A DNA stretch of 38,081 bases from Candidatus Woesearchaeota archaeon (GTDB lineage Archaea > Nanobdellota > Nanobdellia > Woesearchaeales > GW2011-AR4). The position numbers and the translations under genes are program-made. Under the pieces are notes generated by a model, which made no database searches, was not told the origin of the DNA, and saw nothing but the letters and a program-made list of their open reading frames with translations. Shown here in pieces: positions 16,990-25,473 of this stretch (positions are counted from its first letter, which is position 1; the number at the start of each line of letters is the position of its first letter). The DNA is taken from contig JAGVXV010000005.1 of the NCBI GenBank assembly GCA_018303625.1, forward strand, positions 1-38,081, written 5' to 3'.

Positions 16990-17637
16990 TTAGAAATTAT
17001 ATTTTTGACCAATTAGTTTTGCTATCTCATGCATTATTTCGCGGGTTATCTTCTCCAATAAAGGTTTTGTTATTTTTTTACCATGATATTTCCTTAAGTT
17101 TATGGGTTTTCCTATGTTTACTTCACATTTTTTAAATCTTGGGAATTTTGCCCCTCTTGGAAGTATGCTATTTGAACCAATGATGCCGATTGGTAGGACA
17201 TTTACCCCGGCAAGCAGTGCCAGTTTTGCTATTCCTGTTTTAGCCTTTTGCAGAATACCATTATGACTTCTGCTGCCCTCAGGAAAGATGCCTATAATAT
17301 CGCCTTTTTTTAGAAAGTGTGATGCATTTTCAAGGGCTATTTTATTTGTTTTTTCGTGATTCCAGCTTTTTTCGGAATCCACCGGGATTGACTCATAAAA
17401 TTTGAGAAATCTTCCTATAAAGTAATTTTTAAAATAGCTCGACTTGACGTAGAAGTGCACTTTTTTGTCTAATAAGGGTATCAACACGCTGGGTATTAAG
17501 AAATCGTCCAGATAGCTTGAATGGTTGCCTGCAACGATAAATCCGCCTTTTCTTGGAACATTTTCTATTCCGTTTATTTTTCTGGTATAAAACCTCGTAA
17601 AAAGCAGGATAGTTGACTTGGTGATAAGATAAACCAT
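16990..17637 (-). CDS. plsC: 1-acyl-sn-glycerol-3-phosphate acyltransferase
   Basis: NHSSYLDDFLIP (HX4D), FPEGSRSHNG, KTGIAKLALLAGVNVLPIGI. Confidence 0.92.
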   Translation of the reverse strand: MVYLITKSTILLFTRFYTRKINGIENVPRKGGFIVAGNHSSYLDDFLIPSVLIPLLDKKVHFYVKSSYFKNYFIGRFLKFYESIPVDSEKSWNHEKTNKIALENASHFLKKGDIIGIFPEGSRSHNGILQKAKTGIAKLALLAGVNVLPIGIIGSNSILPRGAKFPRFKKCEVNIGKPINLRKYHGKKITKPLLEKITREIMHEIAKLIGQKYNF

Positions 17638-17700
17638 AAAAGAAACTAATCAGCATTATTTTAAAAATCTATTGAAAAATAAGAAATAAAAAGAAAAAAA

Positions 17701-18705
17701 TTATTTTATGTCCTTCAAACCAGAAGTTTCAACATAAAAGCTTGCCTCTCCCTCAGGCAGGTTCGGAGAATCAACTAATTTTGCAACCCTGCTTCCTTTT
17801 TTGCCTTTCCTAAGGTAAACCCTGAAGGTTGAAGCGTGCGCGACAATATGCCCACCGATGGCCTGCGTCGGGTCTCCAAAGAACATGTCCGGCTTTGCCA
17901 TGACCTGGTTGGTCACATAAACGCATAAGTTGTACATGTCTGCAAGCTTAAGCAAAACATGCATATGCCTATTGAGTTTTTGCTGCCTGTCGGCCAATGT
18001 GCCCCTGCCGATGAATTCCGCCCTGAAGTGCGCTGTTAACGAGTCTACTATCACTGTCTTTACATTAAGCTCCTGGCTCTTGATCAGATCCTCTATTTTC
18101 TCGGCTAAAAGCATCTGATGGTCGGAATTATAAGCCTTGGCTACCTTGATGCTTTTTAATACCTTACTGGGGTCTAAGCCTAACCCCTGGGCGATCTGCT
18201 TTATCCTTTCCGGCCTGAATGTGTTTTCAGTGTCTATGTAGACTGCAACAGGATTTTTTTCGTTTTTAAGCAGCTGCGTATTTACTGCCAAAGCATGCCC
18301 CAGTTGCGTTTTTCCGGAGCCGAATTCCCCGAAGCATTCAACAATAGCTCCGGTCTCCAAGCCGCCGCCAAGCAAAGTGTCAAAATCCTTGCTTCCGGTC
18401 GTTATTTTATCAACCCTTTCCCTTCTTTTAAGGTAGTCTTCCCCTGTTTCGAAGCCCATATCCAGGCTTGACCTCGCAACAGCGATTATTTTTTTTGCCA
18501 ACGCATCTGTCATGCCTGTTGAGTCTATAAGCTCTGCAGGAGTTGCAACCGCAATTGACATCAAATCACTGTAGCCAACTGCCATAAGCTTTTCAGCTGT
18601 TGCTGCCCCTACACCCGGCAAATCAGTTATAGAGACTTTTTGCTTTTTTGTTTCGGGTTTTTTAATAGTTTCCGGTTCCATTAATTCTTGTTTCATCATA
18701 ATCAC
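17701..18705 (-). CDS. radA: DNA repair and recombination protein RadA
   Basis: Hh[19 protein letters not shown]; Walker [39 protein letters not shown]. Confidence 0.97.
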   Translation of the reverse strand: MIMMKQELMEPETIKKPETKKQKVSITDLPGVGAATAEKLMAVGYSDLMSIAVATPAELIDSTGMTDALAKKIIAVARSSLDMGFETGEDYLKRRERVDKITTGSKDFDTLLGGGLETGAIVECFGEFGSGKTQLGHALAVNTQLLKNEKNPVAVYIDTENTFRPERIKQIAQGLGLDPSKVLKSIKVAKAYNSDHQMLLAEKIEDLIKSQELNVKTVIVDSLTAHFRAEFIGRGTLADRQQKLNRHMHVLLKLADMYNLCVYVTNQVMAKPDMFFGDPTQAIGGHIVAHASTFRVYLRKGKKGSRVAKLVDSPNLPEGEASFYVETSGLKDIK

Positions 18706-18758
18706 CTTTTAAATTTTTTGCTTATTTTTGTGTTTAAAAAAATAAAAAATTTTAGAGT

Positions 18759-19028
18759 CTAGTTCTCCTGGGATTCCATTTCTCTGAGAACCAGATATTC
18801 GTAGGCTTTCTGCAAAACGAGAGATGCCCTCGGCAGATCATTGATCCTTAATGTACTGGATGACTGCCAGTCTCCATTCTTGTCTTTGTACCTTCTCTGC
18901 AAAGAAACTGTCCTAAAGCTTACAGCCTCTCCTTCTCTGCTTTTGCCCTGGTTTTCCCATACCGTTGCTGATATAGCTCCGGTACTGAATTTCCTTTCCG
19001 GCGTATTGCCGACAAACTCTTCTTTCAT
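18759..19028 (-). CDS. Small conserved-looking protein, possible PC4-like ssDNA-binding fold
   Basis: 89 aa; FRTVSLQRRYKDKNGDWQSSSTLRINDLPRASLVLQKAYEYL strand-rich then helix; upstream of radA in same orientation. Confidence 0.7.
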   Translation of the reverse strand: MKEEFVGNTPERKFSTGAISATVWENQGKSREGEAVSFRTVSLQRRYKDKNGDWQSSSTLRINDLPRASLVLQKAYEYLVLREMESQEN

Positions 19029-19063
19029 TTATACCACCTCGTTCCTTTCGGTTTTTATTTCAG

Positions 19064-19131
19064 ACTCCCATTAATTAGAAACTGCTCGGCCAGCAAATCT
19101 TGATTTGCCTGCTTCATTGGTTTCTGGGAGT
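19064..19131 (-). promoter_or_regulatory. Candidate structured leader RNA element
   Basis: ACTCCCA(7 nt)GAAAC at 19064-19082 pairs with GTTTCTGGGAGT at 19120-19131, enclosing GCAAATC-TT-GATTTGC hairpin (19093-19108). Confidence 0.45.
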
Positions 19132-19178
19132 GAGGTAAGCTGTTTTGCAACAACTTGCATATTAAGTAAGGCAGTTAG

Positions 19179-19190
19179 TTTAAATATTTC
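19179..19190 (-). promoter_or_regulatory. TATA-like box for the 19028/radA transcription unit
   Basis: Minus-strand GAAATATTTAAA in intergenic gap. Confidence 0.45.
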
Positions 19191-19205
19191 ATCCGTGAAT
19201 GTCCA

Positions 19206-19281
19206 GTGTCCAGTGGCCCGGGATTTTGGTGTTTTAAGCCCCGTAAGCCAGAAATTTTGGGGAAAAGGTGTGTCCAGTGGC
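19206..19281. repeat. 12-bp direct repeat GTGTCCAGTGGC x2 plus a third GTCCAGTG
   Basis: Exact copies at 19206-19217 and 19270-19281; additional GTCCAGTG at 19201-19208. Confidence 0.8.
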
Positions 19282-19299
19282 ACTTGGAAATATATATTC

Positions 19300-19764
19300 T
19301 CAAATATAGGTTAGAATGCCATAAAAATCAATTGCCACTATCAGGAGAAATAGCAGAAATTCCAAAATAGAATTGGTTTTGATAAATGATTTTATTTTCC
19401 AGTTCAGCAAGGGGTAAAACGGCCTTATGCCATGAACCGTTAGTGAATCTGTTAAAAGATGCGAAAAATATCCGATAAAAGCTGCAATCCCATAAATTGG
19501 ATTATCAAACATTAAAAATAATAAAAAAATAGTTATTGGCAGATAAACTGTATGAAACATACCTCTATGCCCAAATATAATTCCTATGGGAAATGACAAA
19601 AACTTCAGCCTTTTTCCGATTTTTGAACTTTTTTCATCTATATCCGGGAAAACGGCAAAAAAAGACGCCAGAGATAGGAAGATAATGATGTTTTTTGCTT
19701 CAAGAAATTTTAAGGACAATAGCCCTGCAAAAAGGCCAAATGCCAGATGGGTTTTAAACATCAT
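19300..19764 (-). CDS. YdjM/DUF457-family membrane-bound metal-dependent hydrolase
   Basis: HLAFGLFAGLL, FAVFPDIDEKSSKIGKR, GHRGMFHT, HLLTDSLTVHGIRPFYP. Confidence 0.88.
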   Translation of the reverse strand: MMFKTHLAFGLFAGLLSLKFLEAKNIIIFLSLASFFAVFPDIDEKSSKIGKRLKFLSFPIGIIFGHRGMFHTVYLPITIFLLFLMFDNPIYGIAAFIGYFSHLLTDSLTVHGIRPFYPLLNWKIKSFIKTNSILEFLLFLLIVAIDFYGILTYI

Positions 19765-20772
19765 TTAGCTTTCTACTTTATCCACTTCTTCATTCAGCCT
19801 TTGGATTTCTTCTTCAGGATTTGCGATTGAAATGTCATTGGCTATCAACTCCAATCTCCCGAAAAAATCATTTTTATTTATTCTTCCGCTTACCTTCACC
19901 ATTGATCCGAGCAGATTATTTTTTACTTCCTCAAAATTCTGCAAATTGTCTTTGAACTGCATTATCTGCCCCTTTTCCATGTTAATCAGCTTTTCCGCCT
20001 GGTTCCTGAAGAATACAGACCTTATGTTGTCTGTTCCATCATCTAAGATTGCGTTCATGACATAAGAGTAGGCCGGGAGTATATTGCCGTGCTCATTGCA
20101 TGTAAAGGAATTTTCGTTTTGTTTTGCCCTTTTATTGCATTTAGGGCAGACTTCAAAAAACCTCAAGTCAAAAACCTGAACTATTGTCCCCATTATTTCG
20201 GCCTGGCTGTCGTTCTCGCTCAATTCCGATATCTTTTTTCTCGCGGCTTTGGAAAATTGCGCTTTTACCTCACCTACTGTCTCTCCCTCGGGGTTTATTA
20301 TCAGTTTGCTCCTATCATTAACGTGGATTTCCTTTTGGCCGTTGTTGTCCCTTACATAAGCTCCAAGAATTTTTATTATATCATTTTGGCTTATGTTTTG
20401 CAGATTGTCAGCCTGAGAGCCCCAAAAAACAGCCCTTATGCTCCCGCTCTCGTCAGCTATAACCACCGATGCAACCTTGCCCTGCCTTTCACCGCTTTGG
20501 AACTCTTTTACTGGAAAGATCTGCTGCACTTTTCCAACAGTCTCCACATCCCTCATTCCTGAAATGATATTTTTAATCTGCAGTTTTCCGCTTATATTAT
20601 CAAGCAGTTTAATTCCCAGCTCATTGGCTATAATATGCGCAGCGCCTTCTTTGCTTATCAATCCGGAAAGCTGCTTCATCTTTTCCTTTACCTTATCGCC
20701 GATTTCATCTTCAGAAAGAGACGCTTCTTTTTTTATCTTCTCAACAATCTGCTCGTAAGGTATTTTTATCAT
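19765..20772 (-). CDS. Replication protein A-like OB-fold ssDNA-binding protein
   Basis: OB-fold segments (GKVASVVIADESGSIRAVFWG; AEIMGTIVQVFDLRFFEVC) and CPKCNKRA Zn-binding region. Confidence 0.88.
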   Translation of the reverse strand: MIKIPYEQIVEKIKKEASLSEDEIGDKVKEKMKQLSGLISKEGAAHIIANELGIKLLDNISGKLQIKNIISGMRDVETVGKVQQIFPVKEFQSGERQGKVASVVIADESGSIRAVFWGSQADNLQNISQNDIIKILGAYVRDNNGQKEIHVNDRSKLIINPEGETVGEVKAQFSKAARKKISELSENDSQAEIMGTIVQVFDLRFFEVCPKCNKRAKQNENSFTCNEHGNILPAYSYVMNAILDDGTDNIRSVFFRNQAEKLINMEKGQIMQFKDNLQNFEEVKNNLLGSMVKVSGRINKNDFFGRLELIANDISIANPEEEIQRLNEEVDKVES

Positions 20773-20826
20773 TTTTGATTCTAGATTTCGGTTTTAGTTT
20801 AAATAGTTTTGTGTTGTGCAAAGACA

Positions 20827-22719
20827 TTACTGCATTGCATAAAACAGCGGCTTTGCTCCCAACTCCTTTAACCTGAATTTTGATGCGCTTGGGTTTCCTT
20901 TGCTGTCTTCAGCTATAAGTATTAAGAAATATGTTTCCTGGGCTTTTGGATTGGTATTCGCTACCGGTATTCTCTCAGCTTGCGCCGTGCTCTCGGGGAA
21001 TTTAAAGGATTTCAGCAATGTGAAATCTGACAGCAACGATTCTTGTAGAAATCTTGATTTTTCAGTTATTTTGTCAGTTGTATCTAGATCTGAGAACTTT
21101 ATATAATATGCCTTATAGAGGCTAAAGTCTTCTGCTTTCGTGTCATCTATATTCAAAATATCTTTAGGATGTTTCCTTATAGTTAATAATATCTCCTTTT
21201 TTTCTGCATCATAAACGGCCCTTGGGAACATAAGCTCTTCAGATGCCGGCGGCAAATCATCTATGGATGTTGCAGATTTTATCTGCTCTTTTTTAATTTC
21301 CTCGATTTCATTTCCGTTCCTGTCTATCGCCGTCACAAAGAGATCGTATTGCTTGTTTTCCTGAACTTTGAACGAGGCATAATACTTATTTTCGTCCTCA
21401 AAAAACAGTATTTTGTCCAAATCAAATTCTATGCCACCTTCAGATGTTGTAAACGTGCACTTCTTTTTTTCATAGTCAAAATCACATATCAACGGCACCA
21501 GGAAAGAGCCTTTCGTTCCCTTGATGTTTTCAACATTAAATTCATTTTTTAGGATATTTTTGTCTTTTTTAATTTCCTCGATTTTGTTCTTGTTTTCAAA
21601 TGCTTTTAGCTCTGAATCTGCATAGTAAATCCTGTATTTTACTACATCTTTTTCCTTGTTTTTGCCCCATTTCAGTATCAGGGAATTTGAATCTTTTGGC
21701 CTGTCAAATATCTGCAGGTTTTTTACCTCTTCAGGGGCAGGGTCTGCTATATAGGCTGCAAACTTCATTGTTGGATTTTTGAAATCTACTTTATCTTTTA
21801 TTTTATTATAAACCGAGAATTCTTTTTTATTGTTTTTAACACAAATCCTTTGTATGTTTTTCGGCTTAAGTTCGCATTTTCCTATTCCTTTTGCCTCTTT
21901 GTTCCTGTCAGTGTTTGGATAGGCAATATAATATTCCCCGCTTTTCAGCTCAGTGGCCTTGACAACATTTATCTCTTCTGCATCCTCAGCCAAGTCAGTT
22001 TTTTCTTTGAAAAGAAAAATGTTTCCAAAATATTCTATGGGAGGTTTTTTTCCTGACTTCTGGTCAAGAGTGTTTAGAAAGTTCATAGAAGCCTTTACGA
22101 CATTGTCTGCAGAATAATCAACATTATACTCGCTGGGAAACCATCCAAAAATAGGCTTTCTGCCAAGGATTTTATAACTGACTTCTTCCTTTCCTGCGTT
22201 GAATTTTGCCTCTATTTCCTTCCTACCGGCGCTTAAATCACTGAAAATTATTTTGTGGCTGCCATATAACTCGTATTTTTTAATCTCATCCGCTTTTTTA
22301 AGCAGGTTGTATTCGCAGAGGCAGTTTGTGTCTTCAGAATCAATGCAATCCTGATAGAACTTTATAATCTCGTAAAAAACCCTTTCAGAGTTTTCCTGAC
22401 AATTGAGGCTCCAGTTAAAATCGTTGTTTTCCTTGTTTAATTGTTCAAGGCAAAATTCAATCTCATTGCCTTGCGCAACACATTCCTCAATATTTTTTAT
22501 TTTCTGGATTATTAATTGGTAGTCATTCAAGTCATAATCTATATTTGCCTTAAAATTCGGCTTTATGGAATAAAGGCCGAAAGAAGATAGTGGTTCTATA
22601 ATTTTGGTCTCTGTTTTTGCTGGAACAGCCCCAGTAACAGTATTCTTGTAAGTAAAGTTAAGCGTCAAAATTATTAAAAAAACAAAAAATGCGTAAATTG
22701 CGATAATTTTTTTGTTCAT
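20827..22719 (-). CDS. Membrane-anchored extracellular protein, fibronectin-III-like segments
   Basis: N-terminal hydrophobic anchor; EVKNLQIFDRPKDSNSLILKWGKNKEKDVVKYRIYYADSE. Confidence 0.72.
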   Translation of the reverse strand: MNKKIIAIYAFFVFLIILTLNFTYKNTVTGAVPAKTETKIIEPLSSFGLYSIKPNFKANIDYDLNDYQLIIQKIKNIEECVAQGNEIEFCLEQLNKENNDFNWSLNCQENSERVFYEIIKFYQDCIDSEDTNCLCEYNLLKKADEIKKYELYGSHKIIFSDLSAGRKEIEAKFNAGKEEVSYKILGRKPIFGWFPSEYNVDYSADNVVKASMNFLNTLDQKSGKKPPIEYFGNIFLFKEKTDLAEDAEEINVVKATELKSGEYYIAYPNTDRNKEAKGIGKCELKPKNIQRICVKNNKKEFSVYNKIKDKVDFKNPTMKFAAYIADPAPEEVKNLQIFDRPKDSNSLILKWGKNKEKDVVKYRIYYADSELKAFENKNKIEEIKKDKNILKNEFNVENIKGTKGSFLVPLICDFDYEKKKCTFTTSEGGIEFDLDKILFFEDENKYYASFKVQENKQYDLFVTAIDRNGNEIEEIKKEQIKSATSIDDLPPASEELMFPRAVYDAEKKEILLTIRKHPKDILNIDDTKAEDFSLYKAYYIKFSDLDTTDKITEKSRFLQESLLSDFTLLKSFKFPESTAQAERIPVANTNPKAQETYFLILIAEDSKGNPSASKFRLKELGAKPLFYAMQ

Positions 22720-22720
22720 T

Positions 22721-24004
22721 TTATGTTAAATATGTGGATTTTTCATTGTTAATCTTTTCCACATATTGCGTATCTGCTCCCGGGCCAGCACAGCCAAACC
22801 CGTTATAGGCTCTTTTTACCCTATCCCACTCCTTATAGTCCAGATATCTTTTTTGTTGTGTTGGCTCTGTACAGTAATTTTTTACCGTCCTTTCGTATAA
22901 TGCGTCATTGTTGCCATATGTGTTGTACAAGCTTTTTAAGAAAGTAATTCCAAGCTTTATGTTACACTCCATATCTTTTGCGGATTGCCCTGGTGCACAT
23001 CCGGCTTCTTTAAAAGTTCTGCATTCCTGGCCCCACCCTCCATCTGAACTGTCTTTGCTGTTGTAATATCCTGAAAAGCAGCCTAGGCTAGAGGATTTAA
23101 GCGGTAAATCGCTTGGTTTCTTGTTTTCAGAGCACAGGTCTGGATTAAACCACGCGCAATGCTTAAGGTTTATTTGAGTTATTCCGTAGCTGCTTCCGCT
23201 TGTATAGAGTTCGCGAAGGCCACAAGAAGTAACATCGCTTTTTCTGCATGTTCCTGGACGGTTATTGTCGGGCTGGATACAGCAATGTGTAAATGAGCTT
23301 TCCCTTCCTATTAATGCCAACGCTGTGGCACTATCAACTCCTGCTTTTTGCGATACCTCTTCAATAAATTTTTTTAGATCATAACCAAGCCTGACCTTAT
23401 CAAGATCCTTTACTTCCAAATCAGATTTAAATATTCCTTCGGAATCTTGTAATTCAGATGGTGATTGGATTATTTGTCCTCCTGGCTTTCCTATCTCTAT
23501 TATAATATTCTCATTTGCAAGCCCGGTTATATCCAGCTTATTGGCTAATTTTATCTGGTTGTAATTATCAAGAGGTATTTTTGCATCGGAATTTTGGTTG
23601 AATATTTGTACATAATTATTTAAATTCGCATTGAAAATTGATTTAAAATTACCAGATATTTCTTCTTGGGCTGGAAAGCATTGCTTTAGTTTTTTATTTT
23701 CGTCTAAAGTCTGCCATAATGTGAAGCCAAAATAGTCCCCACATTCGCTTTCTTTGAAAAAGCCTCCTTTTTGCGCCAGATCGTAAGCCGTCTGGTATGC
23801 AGAATACTTCGCTGACTGGTCCAGATAAAACAATGATTTTTCAGCTTCTTTTGAGGCATCTATCAGCTTCAGCGAAGAATCTCCTATTTCTCCAAAATCT
23901 TTTTTTGCAATTGCATTGCTGAAAAATGAGACTATAAAAGCTGCTATAAGCCCCGCCATCAGGCCATAAATCAACGTCTGCCCTCTCTTTCCTTTTGGTT
24001 TCAT
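22721..24004 (-). CDS. Lytic-transglycosylase-like (SLT/lysozyme fold) protein with class III (pilin-like) signal
   Basis: KRGQTLIYGLMAGLIAAFIVSFF N-terminus; ALALIGRESSF catalytic-Glu motif, SSYGITQINL, KLGITFLKSLYNTYG, VKRAYNGFG; Cys-rich insertions. Confidence 0.82.
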   Translation of the reverse strand: MKPKGKRGQTLIYGLMAGLIAAFIVSFFSNAIAKKDFGEIGDSSLKLIDASKEAEKSLFYLDQSAKYSAYQTAYDLAQKGGFFKESECGDYFGFTLWQTLDENKKLKQCFPAQEEISGNFKSIFNANLNNYVQIFNQNSDAKIPLDNYNQIKLANKLDITGLANENIIIEIGKPGGQIIQSPSELQDSEGIFKSDLEVKDLDKVRLGYDLKKFIEEVSQKAGVDSATALALIGRESSFTHCCIQPDNNRPGTCRKSDVTSCGLRELYTSGSSYGITQINLKHCAWFNPDLCSENKKPSDLPLKSSSLGCFSGYYNSKDSSDGGWGQECRTFKEAGCAPGQSAKDMECNIKLGITFLKSLYNTYGNNDALYERTVKNYCTEPTQQKRYLDYKEWDRVKRAYNGFGCAGPGADTQYVEKINNEKSTYLT

Positions 24005-24570
24005 TTTTCCACGAATTTTGTCTGAACAAAAAATAGCCTTACTTCTGCATTTTCCTTGTCAGGCATTGGCAATATTGCGCTCGAGATCTCATTTCTCGCA
24101 ATGTATCTCGTTCTTGCTTTTTCGGATTCTATTATAACCTGCTTTGTTGCAGGGGTTACTATCTCCAGAGACCATGATGACGAATCGGTTTCCAGACTGC
24201 TGTGGGAGAATATTTCATCCGCCCAAAATTTGAGCAGAATCAGCGAATTCTCGTCATTAGTTGCTGCATAGTAACTGATTGCCTCTGCAACAGTGATGTT
24301 TTTATTGTTTAAAGAAATCTGCGAGTTGAGATAATTTATCAGGTATTGCCCAGAATCCCTTATTATTGTATCCATTTTCAGTATTTCGTTTATGGTTGTG
24401 GTCCTGTTCAAGTTCAGTAATGACAAAATCAAGAATATAAATACCAAGAATATTATTATAGCCATCAAAGGCAGCCAGTCTTCAACCTGCGATTTTCTGG
24501 AAAATTTTTTAAATTTCCCGTGCAAAAAATTTTTGCCCTTGCGTGTTTTATTTGGCATCTTGCATTTCAA
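24001..24570 (-). CDS. Pilin-like membrane protein
   Basis: RKSQVEDWLPLMAIIIFLVFIFLILSLLNL class III-like signal. Confidence 0.72.
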   Translation of the reverse strand: MKCKMPNKTRKGKNFLHGKFKKFSRKSQVEDWLPLMAIIIFLVFIFLILSLLNLNRTTTINEILKMDTIIRDSGQYLINYLNSQISLNNKNITVAEAISYYAATNDENSLILLKFWADEIFSHSSLETDSSSWSLEIVTPATKQVIIESEKARTRYIARNEISSAILPMPDKENAEVRLFFVQTKFVEK

Positions 24571-25027
24571 TAAAAAGCTCTGCTCTTCTTATATTGCCGC
24601 TATCGTAGACAAATATCTGCCTGGTTTCGCCTTTTTTCAGAAACCCCTCCCAGTTTTTAGTTGTCAACGTGGTTTTTTTGTTGTTATGGCTCAGCGTTAG
24701 ACTGTAAGCCTTGACATTCGTGTCTTTGGCATTGTAGCAATTATCGAGGTTTTCCTGCCTGAATTTTGTCATGTCTATAACCCAGGGATAAACTCGTTCT
24801 GTTTCCTTGTCCTGGAAGGCAAAGCATAGATTCGAGTTTAAAAATCTCTGGACGAACAGGTAATTTTCAAGGTCTGGTGGTATTTTGCTTAGGTAAGACC
24901 CGTCATACACTGAAAACCAGGCAACCAGCAGGAAGGTTATTGCTGCCAAAAAGCCGAAAATTCCATAGAAAATCATTTTTCTTGCTGATATATCAGCCCT
25001 TTTGCCATGGATTGCTTTAAGCTGCAT
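24548..25027 (-). CDS. Single-pass membrane-anchored protein of the pilin-like array
   Basis: ARKMIFYGIFGFLAAITFLLVAWF N-terminal TM. Confidence 0.65.
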   Translation of the reverse strand: MQLKAIHGKRADISARKMIFYGIFGFLAAITFLLVAWFSVYDGSYLSKIPPDLENYLFVQRFLNSNLCFAFQDKETERVYPWVIDMTKFRQENLDNCYNAKDTNVKAYSLTLSHNNKKTTLTTKNWEGFLKKGETRQIFVYDSGNIRRAELFIEMQDAK

Positions 25028-25028
25028 T

Positions 25029-25439
25029 TTACTTCAAGACTGGAATTTCCTCTGTTATTATTATCTCGTTGTTGATTTTTGAAATCACGACCTGTTTTGG
25101 CTTGCTGAATCTCGAATCCAGCCTGTTACTTCCAATTTTTACAAAATAATAGACTCCTTTGGAAAGGTCTGCGCTATCTTCAAAGACTTCAACCTTGTTG
25201 TCAGAGAAATGCAAAGAATAGCCATACAGCTTGGTATTTATAATATAGCCATCTCCAGGCAGGCTTGATAATGCATTTATCTGCATTGCAAGATCCTTGG
25301 CTATGTGCAATTTTTCAAAAATAGTTCCCTGAGTGTAAGATACGGAAACGCTTACTGCCATGTAGGCAACAAGGAAAGACGCTACTAGCTCCAGAAGGAA
25401 CCGCAGGCTTACATCACCTCTTTTTTTCATATTCTGCAA
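25029..25439 (-). CDS. Single-pass membrane-anchored protein of the pilin-like array
   Basis: KKRGDVSLRFLLELVASFLVAYMAVSVSVSY N-terminus. Confidence 0.68.
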   Translation of the reverse strand: MQNMKKRGDVSLRFLLELVASFLVAYMAVSVSVSYTQGTIFEKLHIAKDLAMQINALSSLPGDGYIINTKLYGYSLHFSDNKVEVFEDSADLSKGVYYFVKIGSNRLDSRFSKPKQVVISKINNEIIITEEIPVLK

Positions 25440-25473
25440 AGAAGCTTATATGTTTAAATGCTTTTTGGAAAAT

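Noticed and set aside
19071-19283. 70-aa minus-strand ORF in the radA upstream gap
   Set aside because: Covers the inferred promoter, repeats and leader; no domain and no evident translation signal, so treated as non-coding, though not excluded.
20089-20562. 157-aa plus-strand ORF
   Set aside because: Antisense to RPA; no family resemblance.
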